DNA from: Paraburkholderia ginsengisoli NBRC 100965
GTDB taxonomy: Bacteria > Pseudomonadota > Gammaproteobacteria > Burkholderiales > Burkholderiaceae
DNA length: 64,000 nt
Direction: 5' to 3'
NCBI RefSeq assembly: GCF_000739735.1
Contig: NZ_BBJF01000003.1
Coordinates: 186,001-250,000 of the forward strand
Shown here: piece by piece, positions 54,772 through 63,443 of the stretch
Position numbering within the stretch: the first letter of the stretch is position 1
Layout of the letters: every line of letters starts with the position of its first letter
Program-made: the position numbers and the translations under genes
The notes under the pieces: generated by a model
Told to the model about the DNA's origin: nothing
The model's input: the letters and a program-made list of their open reading frames with translations, nothing else
The model's database searches: none

Positions 54772-54809
54772 GGTTGACAAAACAGACAGAAAAACATACT
54801 TTGTCAACC
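54772..54809 (+). promoter_or_regulatory. Promoter and operator of the XRE-ImmA gene
   Basis: TTGACA (54774-54779) and TACTTT (54797-54802) with a 17-base spacer. A perfect 10-bp inverted repeat, GGTTGACAAA (54772-54781) and TTTGTCAACC (54800-54809), brackets the promoter, covering the -35 and the -10. The HTH protein encoded just downstream is the obvious autorepressor. The SD AAGGAGA follows at once. Confidence 0.75.
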
Positions 54810-54822
54810 AAGGAGAACGACC

Positions 54823-55878
54823 ATGATAAGTGACCGCATCCAGCGCGCCAGGTTATTGCGCGGGCTGAGCCTCGAAGCATTGGCGCAACGTCTAGGTGAT
54901 ATCACCAAGCAAGCACTTAGCAAATTCGAGAAGGGCGAAGCCGTGCCCAACTCGACCCGCATTGTGCAACTCGCGCGAGCACTGGGAGTAAAGCCGGAAT
55001 ACTTTTTCCGGGCGGACGGGGTTGAGTTGGCTCAAGTCGAATTTCGCAAGCTCTCGAATATGTCCGGGCGCGACCAAACGTCGGTCATTGAGCAAGCTCG
55101 CGACCATCTGGAGCGCTACCTTGCGCTAGAGCAGTGCTTTGAGGCGGCAGGCGTTTCTCTGAAGCCTCCGCTTGCGGGTTTCCTGCCGGTGAAAAACCGC
55201 GAAGAAGCTGAGGTCGCAGCGGAAAAATTGCGCGAGGAATGGCGTCTAGGGAGCGATGCAATCGCCAACTTCACCGAGCTATTGGAAGAGCACGGCATCA
55301 AGGTGGCATTGCTCGATGGGATAGAGAAATTCGATGGGGCTTGTGTCGCCACTCAGGACAAACAGCACGTGTTGGTGGCGTTGAACCGCCAGCGGCCCGG
55401 CGAGCGGCAGCGTTTTACGGCTGCTCATGAGCTTGGTCATTGGGTGATGGCAATTCCCGAGGACATGCCAGAGAAAGAGAAGGAGGCTTGCTGTCACCGC
55501 TTCGCTGGAGCCTTGTTGTACCCGAAAGAGCGCGTCAAGGCTGATTTTGGTGGCCACCCGCGTCACCGAGTGCTATTCCAAGAGCTGATGCTGGCGAAGC
55601 GCGGTTATGGCGTTTCCATGCAAGTAGCCTTGCGTCGCCTCAAGGATTTGGGCTTGGTTGGCGAATCCCTATTCAAATCGCTGCATATCCAGATGGGGCA
55701 ACGAGGATGGAGAACGGCCGAGCCAGAGCCGATGGCAGCCGAGAACCCGCTACGGTTCACGTCGCTGGTCTATTGGGGTTTAGCGGAAGGCCTGTTCACT
55801 CCCTCCCGTGCAGCAGAGTTCTTGCAGCAACCGGTGTCGGCGTTGGACACGGAAGCCTCGGTGACGCTGGAGGCTTGA
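54823..55878 (+). CDS. XRE-HTH and ImmA/IrrE (COG2856) metallopeptidase antitoxin-like protein
   Basis: A 351-residue protein. XRE HTH at residues 5-55 (RIQRARLLRGLSLEALAQRL), and an ImmA/IrrE domain with the zinc site HELGH (202-206) in AAHELGHWVMA. COG2856 proteins with HTH cleave or relieve repressors in ICEs and phages, and Xre-COG2856 proteins also pair with PIN toxins as antitoxins. The 17-bp-spaced promoter and operator upstream support autoregulation. It overlaps the PIN gene by 1 base. Confidence 0.88.
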   Translation: MISDRIQRARLLRGLSLEALAQRLGDITKQALSKFEKGEAVPNSTRIVQLARALGVKPEYFFRADGVELAQVEFRKLSNMSGRDQTSVIEQARDHLERYLALEQCFEAAGVSLKPPLAGFLPVKNREEAEVAAEKLREEWRLGSDAIANFTELLEEHGIKVALLDGIEKFDGACVATQDKQHVLVALNRQRPGERQRFTAAHELGHWVMAIPEDMPEKEKEACCHRFAGALLYPKERVKADFGGHPRHRVLFQELMLAKRGYGVSMQVALRRLKDLGLVGESLFKSLHIQMGQRGWRTAEPEPMAAENPLRFTSLVYWGLAEGLFTPSRAAEFLQQPVSALDTEASVTLEA

Positions 55879-56366
55879 TGGCGAAGGTTTATGTTTCCGA
55901 CACAAATATTTGGATCGATTTTCACCACGCCGAACTGCTGCAAGAATTGTTTCAACTGCCGTTTTCTTTGTGTTGCACGGATTTCGTCGCGCTTGAGATG
56001 GACAGCCCGGAGCTAGCCCCTTTAGTGGATTTAGGGTTGGTCATAGAGTCGCTGAGCAGCAATGAGGTTCAGCAGTTGCAGGGCCTAACGCAGCAGCACA
56101 AGAATCCGTCTTTGGCAGACATGTCGTGCTACTTCCTAGCGAGAGAGCGCCAGCTACCTTTGTTGACCGGCGACGGAGCATTGCGCGCGTTGGCGCAACG
56201 CGAAAAGGTTCAGGTTCACGGAGTGCTGTGGCTGCTGGATCGAATGGTCGAGCACAACGTCATAGCCGCCGCGCGCGCCGCCTTGGCTCTGCGAACTATG
56301 CTTGAGAAGAACGCGCGATTCCCCGAAAGGGAATGCCAGCTTCGGCTAGAACGCTGGGACGCGTAA
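55878..56366 (+). CDS. PIN-domain protein, toxin candidate
   Basis: A 162-residue PIN-like protein (DUF3368-like). VSDTNIWIDF has the first acidic residue D8; LEMDSPE the second; SLADMSCYFLARERQLPLLT followed by GDGALR the last cluster, completing a PIN RNase-type metal site. The ATG overlaps the upstream stop (TGATG), so it is translated with the XRE-ImmA protein. Together they look like a toxin-antitoxin or abortive infection module at the element's right end. Confidence 0.8.
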   Translation: MAKVYVSDTNIWIDFHHAELLQELFQLPFSLCCTDFVALEMDSPELAPLVDLGLVIESLSSNEVQQLQGLTQQHKNPSLADMSCYFLARERQLPLLTGDGALRALAQREKVQVHGVLWLLDRMVEHNVIAAARAALALRTMLEKNARFPERECQLRLERWDA

Positions 56367-56627
56367 CCGCAAGCCTCGCAAATGCAAGCGAAACGTTCAC
56401 AAATCTATGTCGACAAAACCGTCCGATAGGATGCTTCGGCCTATCACTTCAAGTGGGCCGTCCTACATCAAGCGCCGATTGCTCCGCAGTTTTCGGCTCA
56501 GCGACCGCTGTCACCGGCTCCATGGGAGTCCAAAGACGGCGGGACGCCTGTAAAAGAAGGGCGTCACCGTTATCCGCATTGACCAAATCCGGTTACATGG
56601 CGGTTACACGGGAAGCAGAAAGCAAAA
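56367..56627. other. Gap with the right arm repeat
   Basis: About 260 bases without a gene. The right copy of the 19-bp arm-type repeat lies at 56590-56608. Confidence 0.5.
56590..56608. repeat. Right arm-type repeat
   Basis: CGGTTACATGGCGGTTACA, identical to 41103-41121, in the same orientation. See the left copy. Confidence 0.65.
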
Positions 56628-56651
56628 AGCCCAGTCGCAATGACTGGGCTA
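56621..56651 (-). terminator. Replacement terminator for tRNA-Thr supplied by the element
   Basis: A 9-bp stem AGCCCAGTC/GACTGGGCT with a five-base loop and, on the minus strand, TTTTTGCTTTC after it. It lies just past the tRNA-Thr 3' end and inside attR, so the element replaces the tRNA's own terminator, now displaced to 40857-40893. Confidence 0.75.
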
Positions 56652-56666
56652 AGTGCTTGAATCTTT

Positions 56667-56715
56667 TGGTGCCGGAAAGAGGAATCGAACCCCCGACCTT
56701 CGCATTACGAATGCG
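56667..56715. repeat. attR (49-bp direct repeat)
   Basis: Identical to 40928-40976, and the 3' part of the intact tRNA-Thr. Together they define the element ends. Confidence 0.93.
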
Positions 56716-56742
56716 CTGCTCTACCGTCTGAGCTATTCCGGC
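56667..56742 (-). tRNA. tRNA-Thr(CGT)
   Basis: Minus-strand cloverleaf: acceptor GCCGGAA, anticodon loop TTCGTAA (anticodon CGT), T-arm GTTCGATTC, encoded CCA. 76 nt. Its 3' 49 bases are the attR repeat, so the element is integrated into its 3' end and leaves the gene whole. Confidence 0.95.
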
Positions 56743-56796
56743 ATCAGGAGAAAAGAGATTATAGGGACTTCTTCAGCAGCTTGGCAAGCCCCTAAC

Positions 56797-57813
<1,017 letters not shown>

Positions 57814-57934
57814 TGCTGTACTCCGGGAAGGCTAGAGGAATATTCCGATTTTAACCGCTCACTGTGTCCGCTCCGTGCTTTTGAACGCGAAGAGCGTGCG
57901 GTCACGCCGCCCGCGCCGGATCGCGGGGCGCGAT

Positions 57935-58390
57935 TCAGGCTTTGCGGCGCGCCTTGCCGGCAGTGTGACTGCCGCTCACGCTGACCGCGAGCGCCGCGGC
58001 CCGGGTATGTTCGGCCGACACCTTCGGCATTTTCGGGCGGTCTGATTTGGGCATGGGTTCGATCTCGCGTTCGATCTGCTCGCCGGCCGCCGCGGTGGCG
58101 ACGCGCAGGTCGTAGGCGATCTGCAGGTTGAGCCAGAATGGCGCGCTCGCGCCGAAGTAGCGCTCGAGCCGCAGCGCGGTATCCGCCGAGATGGCGCGCT
58201 TGCCGCGCACGACGTCGTTGATGCGCGGCGCCGGCACACGCAGCGCGAGCGCGAGCGCATTGACGGACATGCCGAGCGGTTCGAGGAACTCGCTGCGCAG
58301 AATTTCGCCCGGATGGATTTCCGGGATGTTGTCCCCGGTATCGATGTCCGAGAAATCGATGCTGCCGAGCGACGAGCGTTTGATGACCAT
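57935..58390 (-). CDS. higA: HigA-family antitoxin
   Basis: A 151-residue XRE-type HTH antitoxin. HPGEILRSEFLEPLGMSVNA followed by RVPAPRINDVVRGKRAISAD is the HigA pattern (about residues 26-70); APFWLNLQIAYDLR is the C-terminal dimer segment. A basic C-terminal extension (RPKMPKVSAEH...KARRKA) is longer than most HigA. The start at 58390 follows the HigB stop by 16 bases. It binds the operator upstream of higB. Confidence 0.88.
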   Translation of the reverse strand: MVIKRSSLGSIDFSDIDTGDNIPEIHPGEILRSEFLEPLGMSVNALALALRVPAPRINDVVRGKRAISADTALRLERYFGASAPFWLNLQIAYDLRVATAAAGEQIEREIEPMPKSDRPKMPKVSAEHTRAAALAVSVSGSHTAGKARRKA

Positions 58391-58406
58391 GCCGGTCTCC
58401 CAATAA

Positions 58407-58688
58407 TCAGTGATAGTCGACAATCTCGACATTCAGCGCCTCCTCGCCGACGAAGTGGAAACAGATGCGCCATTGCGCATTGATCCGGATGCTCCATTGC
58501 CCGCTGCGCTGTCCCTGCAAGGCTTCGAGCCGGTTGCCGGGCGGCGCGTGCAGATTGGCGATGGAATCGGCGGCGTCGATCATCAGCAGCTTGCGGCGCG
58601 CGAGCGCCTGGATGTGAAGCGGCAGTGAATGCACGAACTTGCCCTGGAAGATTCTCGCCGTAGCCTTGTCGCCGAATGTCGTGATCAT
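58407..58688 (-). CDS. higB: HigB-family toxin (RelE-like mRNA interferase)
   Basis: A 93-residue RelE-fold toxin. Core RKLLMIDAADSIANLHAPPG, and RLEALQGQRSGQWSIRINAQ followed by WRICFHF. These cut mRNA at the ribosome. It precedes higA, the usual HigBA order with toxin first. The start at 58688 is preceded by GATATAAC-rich promoter DNA and the operator at 58699-58713. Confidence 0.9.
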   Translation of the reverse strand: MITTFGDKATARIFQGKFVHSLPLHIQALARRKLLMIDAADSIANLHAPPGNRLEALQGQRSGQWSIRINAQWRICFHFVGEEALNVEIVDYH

Positions 58689-58698
58689 AGGGATGATA

Positions 58699-58713
58699 TA
58701 ACGCATCGCGTTA
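58699..58713 (-). promoter_or_regulatory. HigA operator candidate
   Basis: A perfect inverted repeat TAACGC-ATC-GCGTTA, 11 bases before the higB start, with further TAAC half-sites nearby (GTTAAC, GTTTAC). A -10-like TATATC lies between it and the start. This fits autoregulation by the HigA antitoxin. Confidence 0.6.
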
Positions 58714-58830
58714 AACGTAAACCGTTAACTGAGTGCGTTTACTTTCGCCTCGCCGACGCGCGTTGAACAGTCGTCCAGACGGCTAACGCCAAGCCCGCCG
58801 CGCCCACACGCGAAAGTCGGATTCAGGACG

Positions 58831-58858
58831 AAAAAAAGCCGGCAACGCGTGCCGGCTT
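58831..58858 (-). terminator. Terminator downstream of pepN
   Basis: A 9-bp stem AAGCCGGCA/TGCCGGCTT with a five-base loop; on the minus strand seven T follow. It lies past the pepN stop. Confidence 0.85.
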
Positions 58859-58888
58859 GTCGAGGCGAGTGCCGCTGTCAGGTGGGTG

Positions 58889-61585
58889 TCACGCCAGCGC
58901 TTTCTCCACGATCTCGCGCACGTCGCGCGATTTCACCCGCGACGCCACTTTCTCCAGCGCCGCGCGCATGCCTTCGCGCAGCGTCGGCGTGAAGCGGCGC
59001 CACAGTTCGAGCGAGCGCGCGAGGCGGGCGGCCACTTGCGGATTGATCGCGTCGAGCGCGATCACCTGATCGGCCCAGAACGCGTAGCCCGCGCCGTCTT
59101 CAGCGTGGAACTGCGCGGGGTTCGCCGCGCAGAAACTGAAGATCAGCGAACGCGCGCGATTCGGATTTTTCAGATTGAAGGCCGGATGCGTCATCAGCTT
59201 GCGCACGATATCGATCACCGGACGTTGCGCGCTGCCACGCTGCGTCGCTTGCAACGCGAACCACTTGTCGATGACAAGCGGCTCCTTTTCGAAGCGCCGG
59301 TAAAAGTCGTCGAGCGCCTGCTGCGCCTCGGCGCTGCCGCCGTTGGCGGCCGCCGCGTTGAGCAGTGCGGAGAGCGCCGCCGCGCGGTCGGTCATGTTGT
59401 TGGCCGCATCGTATTGGGCGGACGCGAGCCGCACCGCTTCGGCCGGATCGTCGAGTTCCGCGAGATATGACAGCGCGAGATTTTTCAACGCGCGATGACC
59501 GCCCGCCTCGGGCGTCGCCTCGTAGGCGCCCGGCGTGCGATGCTGCTCGTACACGTTGAGCCATTCGTGCCTGAGCGCATTGGCGAGCCGCTTGCGCACG
59601 AATTGCCGTGCGGCATGCACGGCCGCCGGATTCGATTCGGCCATTTGCTCGGCCAGATACGCTTCGGACGGCAGCATCAACGCGAGTTCACGGAACGCCG
59701 GCGACAGCGTTTCGTCGGTGAGCACGCGCGCGAAGGCGGCGACCACCGAGTCGTCGAGTTGCAGCGCGACGCCCGTGGCCGCGCGTCCGGCGAGCGTCAT
59801 CAACTCGCGCGTGGCGAGTCGTTGACCGGCTTCCCAGCGGTTGAACGGATCACTGTCGTGCGCGAGCAGGAACGCAAGCTGGTCCGCCGAGTAGTCGTAT
59901 TCGACGATCACCGGCGCCGAGAAATTGCGCAGCAGCGACGGCAGCGGCTCCTCGGCGACATCGACGAACGTGAACGTCTGTTCGGTCTGCGTGAATTCGA
60001 GCACGCGCGTGGTGACGGCCGACGCCTTCGTTTCGCCTTCCAGCCTGAGCGGCAGATCGTTGCCGTCCTTGCCGATCAGGCCGATCGCGAACGGGATCAG
60101 CAGCGGTCCCTTCTGCGTTTCGCGCGCGGCCGGCGCGGCGTCGCCGTAACCCTGCCGAAGCGTCACGCTGTAGCGCTGCTGCGCGGCGTCGTAGCGGGTG
60201 CGCACGGACACGCGGGGCGTGCCTGCCTGGCTGTACCAGCGTTCGAACTGCGCGAGATCGCGGCCGTTCGCGTCCGCGAGCGCGTGACGGAAATCGTCGC
60301 AGGTCACGGCCTGGCCGTCGTGCCGCTTGAAGTACAGGTCCATGCCCTTGCGGAAACCGTCGCGGCCGAACAGCGTCTGATACATCCGCACGACTTCCGA
60401 GCCTTTCTCGTAGACCGTCATCGTGTAGAAGTTGTTGATCTCGACGTAGCTTTCCGGGCGCACCGGATGCGCCATCGGACCGGCGTCCTCGGCGAACTGC
60501 ATCTGGCGCAGCACGCGCACGTCCTCGATGCGCTTGGTCGCGCGCGCGGCTTCATCGGTCGCGCCGCCGGCCATGTCGGCGGAGAACTCCTGGTCGCGGA
60601 ACACCGTCAGCCCTTCCTTCAGACTCAACTGGAACCAGTCGCGGCAGGTCACGCGGTTGCCGGTCCAGTTGTGGAAGTACTCGTGGCCGACTACCGCCTC
60701 GATGTTCGCGAAGTCGGTGTCGGTTGCCGTTTCGGGGTTCGCCAGCACGTACTTCGTGTTGAAGATGTTGAGCCCCTTGTTCTCCATCGCGCCCATGTTG
60801 AAGTCGCTCACCGCGACGATCATGAAACGGTCCAGATCGAGTTCGAGTCCGAAGCGTTCCTCGTCCCAACGGATCGAATGGATCAGCGAATCCATCGCGT
60901 GACGGGTCTTGTCGAGATCGTGCGGCTCGACCCACACCTGCAGCAGCTTTTCCTTGCCCGAGCCGCTCTTCACGCGTTCTTCGAGCGCCACCAGCTTGCC
61001 CGCAACCAGTGCGAACAGATAGCTCGGCTTCCTGAACGGATCTTCCCAGCGGGCGAAATGGCGGCCGTCCGGCAGGTCGCCTTCTTCGAGCAGATTGCCG
61101 TTCGACAGCAGCACCGGATAGTCGGCTTTGCTCGCGCGCAGCGTGACCGTGAAGGTGGCCATCACGTCCGGGCGGTCGAGGAAATAGGTGATGCGGCGAA
61201 AGCCCTCGGCCTCGCACTGCGTGAAGAAGTTGCCGCCCGACACGTACAGTCCTGAGAGTGTGGTGTTCGCGGCCGGATTGCAGACGCTGGTGAGCGTCAG
61301 TTCGAAGTTGTCCGGCACGTTATCGAGCAGCAGGCCGTGCTCGTGCGCGTGCGCGTTGGCGAACGGCAGACCGTCGATCTGCGCGCCGACGAACTCCAGT
61401 TGCTCGCCCATCAGTTCGAGATGCGCGGCGCGGGACGCGTCCGGGTTGCGGCGCACGCGCATCGTATTCCTGACGACCGTGCGTTCGGGGACCAGATCGA
61501 ACTCCAGCGCGACGGTGTCGATCAGGAAGGCGGGCGGCGCGTAATCGGCGCGGCGGATCACATTGGGCGTTGCGGTATCGGCCAT
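58889..61585 (-). CDS. pepN: Aminopeptidase N
   Basis: An 898-residue zinc M1-family aminopeptidase. GAMEN (265-269) is the exopeptidase signature, and HEYFH (301-305) the zinc motif followed by LKEGLTVFRDQEF with the third ligand. It trims N-terminal residues of peptides in the cytoplasm. Length is typical of E. coli PepN (870). Start at 61585 chosen as the conserved MADTATPNVIRRADY; the longer frame upstream is not conserved in type. Confidence 0.96.
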   Translation of the reverse strand: MADTATPNVIRRADYAPPAFLIDTVALEFDLVPERTVVRNTMRVRRNPDASRAAHLELMGEQLEFVGAQIDGLPFANAHAHEHGLLLDNVPDNFELTLTSVCNPAANTTLSGLYVSGGNFFTQCEAEGFRRITYFLDRPDVMATFTVTLRASKADYPVLLSNGNLLEEGDLPDGRHFARWEDPFRKPSYLFALVAGKLVALEERVKSGSGKEKLLQVWVEPHDLDKTRHAMDSLIHSIRWDEERFGLELDLDRFMIVAVSDFNMGAMENKGLNIFNTKYVLANPETATDTDFANIEAVVGHEYFHNWTGNRVTCRDWFQLSLKEGLTVFRDQEFSADMAGGATDEAARATKRIEDVRVLRQMQFAEDAGPMAHPVRPESYVEINNFYTMTVYEKGSEVVRMYQTLFGRDGFRKGMDLYFKRHDGQAVTCDDFRHALADANGRDLAQFERWYSQAGTPRVSVRTRYDAAQQRYSVTLRQGYGDAAPAARETQKGPLLIPFAIGLIGKDGNDLPLRLEGETKASAVTTRVLEFTQTEQTFTFVDVAEEPLPSLLRNFSAPVIVEYDYSADQLAFLLAHDSDPFNRWEAGQRLATRELMTLAGRAATGVALQLDDSVVAAFARVLTDETLSPAFRELALMLPSEAYLAEQMAESNPAAVHAARQFVRKRLANALRHEWLNVYEQHRTPGAYEATPEAGGHRALKNLALSYLAELDDPAEAVRLASAQYDAANNMTDRAAALSALLNAAAANGGSAEAQQALDDFYRRFEKEPLVIDKWFALQATQRGSAQRPVIDIVRKLMTHPAFNLKNPNRARSLIFSFCAANPAQFHAEDGAGYAFWADQVIALDAINPQVAARLARSLELWRRFTPTLREGMRAALEKVASRVKSRDVREIVEKALA

Positions 61586-61814
61586 GGCGTTCTGTAGTGG
61601 TGGTACTCGAGCGGTCTGGCGCGCGCAGGGCACGCAGGCCGGGCTGGTCGGGCCATTGTACAAAGCCTGGGGGAATCGTGCGGAGCGAACTTTCCGGCGG
61701 CTTGCGGGGTCCGCGTAGTAGCGGCCGCCCGCGCGCGAAAAAAGCCGTCCGCGAGTCGCCGGAGCCGGTCAGGACTGGCGATAATGGGCACTCAGAAGCC
61801 TCACGAGGTAGACC

Positions 61815-62513
61815 ATGAACATCGATCGATGGACCCGCCGCGCCACGCTGCTGTTGGCGACGCTGGCGGTGCTCCTGTCTGGCTGCACGACCTATGTGAC
61901 CACCCAGGTCACGGCGTTCTCAGACTGGAACGGCAACGACGCCACCCGCACCTTCGCATTCACGCGCGCGCCGGATCAGCAGAACAACCTCGAACTCGCG
62001 ACGTACGAGCGTCTCGTCGCCAACGAACTCGCCGCGCATGCGTTCCGCGAAGTCGACAGCGCGAACGCGCGCTATCTGGTGGGACTGTCGTACGGGATTC
62101 GCTCGGACCTGGTGACGGTCGCGGAGCCCGTCTACTACAACCCGTGGCCTGGACCTTACTGGGGCCGGCCGTTCGATCCGTGGGGACCGTGGGGGCCGTT
62201 TCCGACCACCTACGTGAATCAGACCTACCCGGTTTTCACGCATCTGCTGGGCATACGGATCACCGAGCGGGCGAGCGGCAAGGAGGTCTATAACGTGACC
62301 GCGCGCAACTCGGGCGGCGAGTCGTCGCTGCTCAGGGCGATGCCGTACCTGGCGCGCAGCGCGCTGGCCGATTTCCCGCTCGGCAACGGCGTCGTGCATA
62401 CGGTGAAGATTCCGCGCGGCAAGGACGGCGGCCCGGTGAACGAAATGGCCGCCACCGGCGGCGCGCCTGCTGCGATGCCGGTGCCGGCGTCCGGGGTGAA
62501 GGCCACGGAGTAA
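61815..62513 (+). CDS. DUF4136 lipoprotein
   Basis: A 232-residue protein, signal peptide with lipobox LLSGC (C24). The DUF4136 domain follows (TYVTTQVTAFSDWNGNDATR, then TFAFTRAPDQ and VANELAAHAF). A Pro/Trp-rich region at 110-135 (YYNPWPGPYWGRPFDPWGPW) is unusual for the family, and the C-terminus is Ala/Pro-rich. Presumed outer-membrane lipoprotein. Start ATG is preceded by CGAGGTAG. Confidence 0.85.
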   Translation: MNIDRWTRRATLLLATLAVLLSGCTTYVTTQVTAFSDWNGNDATRTFAFTRAPDQQNNLELATYERLVANELAAHAFREVDSANARYLVGLSYGIRSDLVTVAEPVYYNPWPGPYWGRPFDPWGPWGPFPTTYVNQTYPVFTHLLGIRITERASGKEVYNVTARNSGGESSLLRAMPYLARSALADFPLGNGVVHTVKIPRGKDGGPVNEMAATGGAPAAMPVPASGVKATE

Positions 62514-62626
62514 GCGGCGGCATCGAGCGGTGCGCCGTGTGGGACACGCATGCGGTGCGATGGAAAACGGCCCGGCAGGCTATTCCTCGCGGGCCGTTCT
62601 GTTTTCGGGGCGAGTGAGGAACGTGG

Positions 62627-63199
62627 CTAGAGGCCGACCCCGAACAGCGCCATCGCTCCCAGCACGACGAACAGCACCGCGGCGATGCCGTGCACGAGTT
62701 TCGTCGGCAGGCGATGGGCGAAGCGGTCGCCGAGCAGGATCGCCGGCACGTTGGCGATCATCATGCCGAGCGTCGTGCCCGCCACCACGCCGAAGAAATC
62801 GTGAAAGCGCGCGGCGAGCGCCACCGTCGCGATCTGCGTCTTGTCGCCCATCTCCGCGATGAAGAACGTCACCACCGTCGCGCCGAATACACCCAGATGC
62901 GTGCGGCTGGTGTTGGCTTCGTCGTCGTCGAGCTTGTCGGGCACGAGGATCCACAGGCCCATTGCGATGAACGACGCGGCCAGCGCCCAGCGCATCACGG
63001 TCGGCGTCAGCATGGAGCCGAGCCACGCGCCGAGCGCGCCCGCGCCCGCGTGATTGATAAGGGTGGCGGTCAGCACGCCGAGGATGATCGGCACCGGCTT
63101 GCGATAGCGGGCGGCGAGCACGAGCGAAAGCAGTTGCGTCTTGTCGCCGATCTCGGCGAGCGCGACCGCGCCGGTCGAAATGAGAAAAGCGTGATTCAC
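62627..63199 (-). CDS. GDT1/TMEM165-family Mn2+ exporter
   Basis: A 190-residue inner-membrane protein with about six helices and the family's two EXGD(K/R) motifs: AEIGDKTQLLS (about 15-25) and AEMGDKTQIAT later. UPF0016/GDT1 proteins export manganese (MneA in Vibrio). The GTG start at 63199 is preceded by GAGGAAC. Upstream lies a yybP-ykoY riboswitch, a Mn2+ sensor, consistent with the role. Confidence 0.88.
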   Translation of the reverse strand: MNHAFLISTGAVALAEIGDKTQLLSLVLAARYRKPVPIILGVLTATLINHAGAGALGAWLGSMLTPTVMRWALAASFIAMGLWILVPDKLDDDEANTSRTHLGVFGATVVTFFIAEMGDKTQIATVALAARFHDFFGVVAGTTLGMMIANVPAILLGDRFAHRLPTKLVHGIAAVLFVVLGAMALFGVGL

Positions 63200-63279
63200 G
63201 ATTGGTGCGGGTTCCTCGGGCCAGATATGAACGAGCGACGACCCACGACACGCCGGGCCCTGTTGCGGCGCGTGTGGAT

Positions 63280-63430
63280 CATCGGTCTCGCCAGGCCGGA
63301 GGCTGCGGCTGCCATGACCATGAAGGCCAAGTCTGTTGACAGGCGCCCCCGCGGATTGCACGTTCGACGCACCCAGGCACAGCGGTGCGGACATGCCGCG
63401 GGGCGGCTACTCCCCAATGAGCGACGGAGT
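63280..63430 (-). promoter_or_regulatory. yybP-ykoY (Mn2+) riboswitch
   Basis: On the minus strand, upstream of the GDT1-family gene: TTGGGGAGTAGCC (about 63413-63427), then GTCAACAGACTTGGCC, and GGCGAGACCGATG towards 63280. These are the three conserved parts of the yybP-ykoY element (GGGGAGUAGCC, the GUCAACA segment and the closing GAGACC). A TATACT -10-like box lies just before it at 63438-63443. It should switch on the exporter when Mn2+ is high. The 80 bases between the element and the GTG contain the expression platform. Confidence 0.85.
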
Positions 63431-63443
63431 ATAGCAGGCGTGC

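Larger units (their letters stand above)
40928..56715. mobile_element. Integrated element in tRNA-Thr, candidate phage satellite
   Basis: A 15.8-kb insertion bounded by 49-bp direct repeats (attL 40928-40976, attR 56667-56715) that are the 3' part of tRNA-Thr(CGT). The right copy belongs to the intact tRNA on the minus strand. Inside are a tyrosine integrase next to attL, a HTH protein that could act as excisionase or repressor, a replication module, a KilAC-domain protein, a tail-like cassette and a toxin-antitoxin-like pair. No terminase, portal, major capsid, sheath, relaxase or type IV secretion gene was recognised, so it is neither a complete prophage nor an ICE by content. Low-function genes dominate. 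Confidence 0.85.

Noticed and set aside
40928..56715. Element as a complete prophage or an ICE
   Set aside because: No terminase, portal, major capsid, relaxase or type IV secretion gene was recognised; the replication and integrase genes alone do not make either.
57840..57934. Hairpin terminator between higA and fbp
   Set aside because: GC-rich complementarity exists but no T-run follows on either strand.
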